Below, piece by piece: positions 63,200 through 64,000 of a DNA stretch of 64,000 bases (position 1 is its first letter; every line of letters starts with the position of its first letter). The translations under genes were made by a program, and so were the position numbers. The stretch covers positions 248,001 to 312,000 of the forward strand of contig NZ_JASCXN010000003.1 in NCBI RefSeq assembly GCF_030010625.1. Direction: 5' to 3'. The notes beneath the pieces were generated by a model. It had not been told where the DNA came from, made no database searches, and saw nothing but the letters and a program-made list of their open reading frames with translations. Origin of the DNA: Streptomyces sp. CC208A. GTDB lineage: Bacteria > Actinomycetota > Actinomycetes > Streptomycetales > Streptomycetaceae.

Positions 63200-64000
63200 A
63201 TGAGTGACACCACGCCCCAGGGCCCCCGGACCGGGCGAGCGCGGGACGGGCTGAGCCCGATCCAGCGCGCCTACCTGATCGGCGGCCAGGACGGCCTCGA
63301 ACTCAGCGGGCCGGCCCGCTACTACCTGAGCTGTGACCTGAGCACGGAGCGCGTGTCCGGGATCGGCGCCCAGCTGCGCCGGCTGGTGCGGGACAACCAC
63401 GTCCTCCGCCTCGACGAGGCCGCCGACCTGTCCCTGTCGACACTGCCCGCGGACGTCGCCCGGGATGTGGACGTCGACGTCCGCTGGGTCGACGACGCCG
63501 ACTTCGACGCGGCCGACGACGCGGTCCGCCGCGCCTGGACGTCCGACGCCTTCGAGTTCGGCGGCTGGCCGCAGTTCCAGGTGTCCGTGGTGCGCTCCGC
63601 GCACCGGGCCAGGCTGCACCTCGTGTACGCGCTGTGGCTGATGGACGCGGCGTCGCTCGCCGTCTTCCTCGGCGAACTGGTCGCGGACCCGAGCGGCGCG
63701 GAGACGCGTACCGCCGACGCCTCCGGTACATCCGACGCATCTGGTACATCCAGTACATCCGACGCCTCCGGTACGTCCGGCAGGGCGCCCGAGCACGGTC
63801 GGCCCCGCCGGGACCGGTCCGCACGCGACGCGGCCTTCTGGCGCACACGGGCGGCGGCGCTTCCCGCCCCGGCGGAGCTGCCGCTGCGGCCCGCCTGGCG
63901 GGACTCAGGCCCGGCGGTGTCGCACCGCATGGTCACCCTCGACGCGGCCACCGCGGGCCTGATCGACACGTACGCCCGCGCCCACGCGCTGACCCCGGCG
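63200..64000 (+). CDS. NRPS condensation (Cy-like) domain protein, N-terminal part (partial)
   Basis: The first 267 residues of an NRPS-type protein running off the window. It opens DGLSPIQRAYLIGGQDGLEL, close to the first motif of heterocyclisation domains. The active-site region reads HLVYALWLMDAASLAVFLGEL, where a Cy domain has DxxxxD and a normal condensation domain HHxxxDG. Only the second Asp is present, so catalysis is uncertain. A Ser/Gly/Thr/Ala/Asp repeat near residues 172-195 interrupts the fold. ATG 63200 lies 1 bp after the decarboxylase stop. Confidence 0.82.
   Translation, partial: MSDTTPQGPRTGRARDGLSPIQRAYLIGGQDGLELSGPARYYLSCDLSTERVSGIGAQLRRLVRDNHVLRLDEAADLSLSTLPADVARDVDVDVRWVDDADFDAADDAVRRAWTSDAFEFGGWPQFQVSVVRSAHRARLHLVYALWLMDAASLAVFLGELVADPSGAETRTADASGTSDASGTSSTSDASGTSGRAPEHGRPRRDRSARDAAFWRTRAAALPAPAELPLRPAWRDSGPAVSHRMVTLDAATAGLIDTYARAHALTPA
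63715..63780. repeat. In-frame microrepeat in the condensation gene
   Basis: Units of 18-21 bp close to TCCGACGCMTCYGGTACATCC recur about three times and encode an alternating S-D-A-S-G-T-S linker. Slippage expansion inside a protein loop is the likely origin. Confidence 0.75.

Overview
The window is high-GC actinobacterial DNA, almost certainly from a Streptomyces chromosome. Supporting signs are extreme third-position GC, GTG/TTG starts, GTGA/ATGA overlaps, apparently leaderless starts, a complete ergothioneine operon, an ornithine-lipid acyltransferase pair, a DasR-type operator, and WYL, LacI, IclR and LuxR regulators. No rRNA, tRNA or CRISPR array was seen. One insertion sequence of the ISL3 family is present.

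Layout. 1-286 is the tail of an EAL phosphodiesterase, followed by a strong terminator. 432-2609 is a large protein with a TerD-like domain. 2683-7096 holds a LysR regulator divergent from a three-gene succinate dehydrogenase operon (sdhCAB), then a DUF5701 protein. 7864-12726 holds a compact UvrA-like ATPase, a DM13 protein, a DUF3592 membrane protein, a HAD hydrolase and dodecin. 13005-16301 holds a DasA-like sugar-binding lipoprotein behind DasR-type sites, then the probable ornithine-lipid genes olsB and olsA. 16196-20500 is egtABCD, with every gene overlapping the next by 4 bp. 20734-22260 holds a PARG-like macrodomain protein, a small basic protein and a 21-copy 16-bp tandem repeat. 22431-26939 holds an MFS/LacI pair with a double palindrome, a WYL regulator with a three-copy direct-repeat operator, and a truncated ridA. 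27063-34029 holds a thiolase, thioredoxin, a pyridine-nucleotide flavoprotein, a DUF6153/DUF305/F510_1955 surface set, a TPR protein and a pirin.

34118-41267 is an accessory island. It contains two proteins that share a nearly identical trypsin-like serine protease module but carry different C-terminal effectors: an endonuclease I-type nuclease in one and an alpha/beta hydrolase in the other. Between them lies a LysM/peptidoglycan-binding protein without a signal peptide. Beyond them lie a four-helix membrane protein and a frameshifted astacin-type metalloprotease with an expanded HEIG repeat. I regard this as the best candidate for an undescribed conflict or programmed-response system.

41701-44558 holds an alpha-carbonic anhydrase lipoprotein, an intact ISL3 element with 54-bp inverted repeats, and a GAPDH gene reduced to its C-terminus beside the element. 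An IclR regulator follows.

45977-64000 looks like a biosynthetic gene cluster cut by the window end. It holds argJ, a LuxR-type regulator divergent from a small exported peptide, a crotonase, and an argH-argG-formyltransferase-DMT exporter operon. Divergent from that operon runs a second one: AMP ligase, acyl-CoA dehydrogenase-like protein, PaiB-like flavin protein, an A-PCP-C NRPS, a fold-III PLP decarboxylase and a Cy-like condensation domain. The arginine enzymes probably supply or build an ornithine/arginine-type unit. The product cannot be read from the sequence.
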